DNA of 64,000 bases from Gadus chalcogrammus (Eukaryota > Chordata > Actinopteri > Gadiformes > Gadidae): NCBI RefSeq assembly GCF_026213295.1, contig NC_079421.1, positions 22,023,176-22,087,175 of the forward strand, read 5' to 3'. This document shows positions 61,803 through 64,000 of the stretch, piece by piece (the stretch's first letter is position 1; each line of letters opens with the position of its first letter). The notes beneath the pieces are model-generated. The model was not told the DNA's origin. It ran no database searches and worked only from the letters and a program-made list of their open reading frames with translations. Made by a program: the position numbers and the translations under genes.

Positions 61803-62249
61803 GCGCCTCTATCAAAAGATGTAACTGTGTAAAAAGAAATGTCACGGCAAAGGGAAGAGAAGAGAAGTAAACCCTCCTTCCCCTTTTGATCGCGAGAGGA
61901 ATAATTGGAGGCCTTTTAGGCTCATTAGGCTCGCGGCCCGCCAACCGTGAGGCTCCGGGTGTCCTTCCTGATTCATTCAAGTGGCTGCTTTGAAAAATAT
62001 TCCTTCCCCGCAGTCTCCACTCTCTATGAAATACAGCGACTACATCTGACACCTGAGGTGCTGGTACGAGTGTGCTTTGGGCTGATCCCGCCCAAGCCTT
62101 TGAAAATACACCAGCGCCGTTGTTCACCGAAACAGGGTTCTGGTAATAAAGCCCTTATGCCCGTTGCGTAACGCTTTTCCCTGCTTGCCCTTGTTTTTCT
62201 TTTCGAGACGATACATTTAATCTCTCTCTGCATAAGGTATCGCCTCCGA

Positions 62250-62600
62250 GTAAGAGGCTCATTAAGAACCCTAGTACTAATGGGCAGCCACTCATTGCTA
62301 TTAAAACTGTGCTTGTAATTATTGTAACTCTAATTACTATTACTGTATTATCCAAATTAACCTAATACTGGATCTAGATCACCCACGCCCGCGTTGGCTG
62401 AGACATGGCTATGAAGAATGGCACGACTGTCCCTTCAGATAAATCCAATATAATTAGCTGTTCGCCTTACAGGCCCTATGCGATGGTAATAATGAGCGCT
62501 ACAGTAGCAAAGGTCAGGCAAAACCATTTACTGAGGATGCTGGCTGCATTGGTAATTGGACGAGGAGAGGAGTGAATAGCAGAGATGACAGCTTGGTGGA
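62250..62600. promoter_or_regulatory. candidate conserved element, homeodomain-site rich
   Basis: A repeat-free 350-bp block with three exact TAATTA cores (62316-62321, 62331-62336, 62451-62456) plus GGTAATAATGAGC and TTGGTAATTGG. It is the strongest enhancer-like cluster in the window by eye. The conservation and activity are not testable here. Confidence 0.35.
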
Positions 62601-63056
62601 AGAGTGATTCTGTGTTCCCTTCCCTTTCTCCTCTTCCTCCTCTTCCTCCTGTCTTTGCATGTTTCAAAGAGAGGGGAGACACTGAGCCACACGCCCGCTA
62701 CTCCACCGCAGCTTTGACTCCCATCTTTTTTTCCCCGTCTTCCCCTTTTTTCCCTCTCTTTTAAACCAATGATCTTCGAATAATAGAAATTGAAAACCCA
62801 TTATAAATTCAGAGTAGACTACCGGCTAACTTGGTTAGAATGGACTAGTGATTCGATTGTGGGGAAGTGCTACAGGGTTTGGGTATAAGCTGATTTGGGG
62901 CTCGCTATGGAATTGATTGGCTGCCCTGGAGGTGTGCAGAGACAGCCTCGCTCCCAGCCGTTGGCTTACAGGACCGTTTACTTACTTAAGTCTGGTGTCG
63001 TTGGAGCTTAGCACACGCTTATCATTATCATTGCTACCACTCATAGGAAGAGGTAG

Positions 63057-63317
63057 AGATAATTAGAAACATAGAGGAGGCGGGAGGGAGAGAAAGAGAG
63101 GGAGGAAATAAAAAGAACAGAGAGAGAAAAGAGAGAGAGGGAGTGAAGTGGAGCTCGGAAGATAAATTAAGAGTATTGTAAGAATATAATAAAGAAGATG
63201 GAGAGAGCGTGGAAGAGAGTTGCAACTGAGATACACGACAGATAAAATAAAGATAGATGGAAAGAGAGGGAGAGGGAGAGAGAAAAGAGAGAGAGATGAA
63301 TCAGAGAGAGTAATGAA

Positions 63318-63351
<34 letters not shown>

Positions 63352-63370
63352 AGCAAGAGAAAGAGAGAAC
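63057..63370. repeat. GA-rich tract, 310 bp
   Basis: Imperfect AGAGAGGGAGAG/GAAAGAGAG polypurine sequence with a pure GA core at about 63328-63353. Confidence 0.9.
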
Positions 63371-63500
63371 CCACACACAGAAGCGGTCCATCCAGGTGCA
63401 CAGGTTAATGAGCAGAGATATAAAAAGGACACCTGCTTTGTAAACATGTTCTCTCATCAGGAGTATTTTGACCATGTCCCCCAATGAGATATTCCCTGGG

Positions 63501-63502
<2 letters not shown>

Positions 63503-63563
<61 letters not shown>
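63503..63563. repeat. (AC)n microsatellite, 61 bp
   Basis: A perfect CA tract. Confidence 0.97.
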
Positions 63564-63564
<1 letters not shown>

Positions 63565-63742
63565 CCCCAGAGTCTCAGTCTGCAGACGTGAGGGACTCCC
63601 ATGCTCCCCGTAGCCTGGCCCCGATCAACACCCTGATGAGATGGATAACAGCTTTAGAGTCAAATATAGAAACCGCGCCAACACGCAGAGTGTCTGCGCT
63701 AGATTGGTCCCTATTCCCCATGTTGCAACCCAGCCGCCCCCA

Positions 63743-63761
63743 CCCCCCCCCCCCCCCCCCC
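63743..63761. repeat. poly-C run of 19
   Basis: An uninterrupted C homopolymer. Confidence 0.93.
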
Positions 63762-64000
63762 GCACATCCCCCACCACCGCACTTCATTAGCATACAATGA
63801 GACAAACAAACAACCCAAACTCACAGGTCAACAGCTTTCCAACTGCGACGAGAAAGCTTCACTTGTTTCCATGGTCCCAGCAAAACAATTCAGTGAATAA
63901 ATGAAGTGCGTGTTATTTTCTTAAAAGTCATGTATGTTTATCTGTCTGGATGGGGAGGGATGATTTGACGAGTGTTGGTGGCAACACAGACAAACAAACA

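Overview
The window is vertebrate nuclear DNA, most likely from a teleost fish. It contains no bacterial-style operons. Almost all of it is intronic or intergenic, very rich in CA/TG, GA/CT and mono-G/C tracts, and scattered with short degraded transposons. The one gene I can support is the 3' end of pcdh19 (protocadherin-19, a delta-2 protocadherin) on the minus strand. Three coding exons are visible: a 59-nt exon (49216-49274), a 173-nt exon (45904-46076) and the terminal coding exon (25234-25808). Splice signals and phases (0, 2, 1) agree perfectly, giving the last 268 residues of the cytoplasmic tail and a TAG stop. The extracellular cadherin repeats, the membrane segment and the first part of the tail must lie beyond position 64000.

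Layout from left to right. Positions 1-23.5 kb are the downstream flank of pcdh19, a gene-poor tract. It holds AT-rich unique sequence, microsatellites, a 23-bp minisatellite (7832-8150), a hAT-type MITE (16785-17093) and several repeat-free blocks that look like conserved non-coding elements. Roughly 23.5-25.2 kb is the probable 3' UTR. Positions 25.8-45.9 kb are the last intron, which carries an interspersed repeat (27555-27800), GATA/GA arrays, a 31-bp array and a 100-N assembly gap (38901-39000). Positions 46.1-49.2 kb are the preceding intron, with a 12-copy 35-bp minisatellite, a 256-bp hAT MITE with a perfect 8-bp target-site duplication, a long TG tract and a tRNA-SINE-like repeat. From 49.3 kb to the right edge is part of the intron before that. 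It has very long CA, ACT/ACC and GGGA arrays, a 432-bp hAT-like element and a homeodomain-site-rich block near 62.3-62.6 kb.

No previously undescribed multi-gene system is visible. The most interesting local arrangement is the 173-nt pcdh19 exon. It sits between a (CA/GT) tract beginning 28 nt past its 5' splice site and a 12-copy minisatellite beginning 26 nt before its 3' splice site, and the repeat unit contains the best candidate branch point. Both are length-variable sequence types in positions where they could influence splicing. Other points worth checking are a perfect 15-bp-stem hairpin (23000-23033), three hAT-like elements with target-site duplications, and a set of candidate enhancers.
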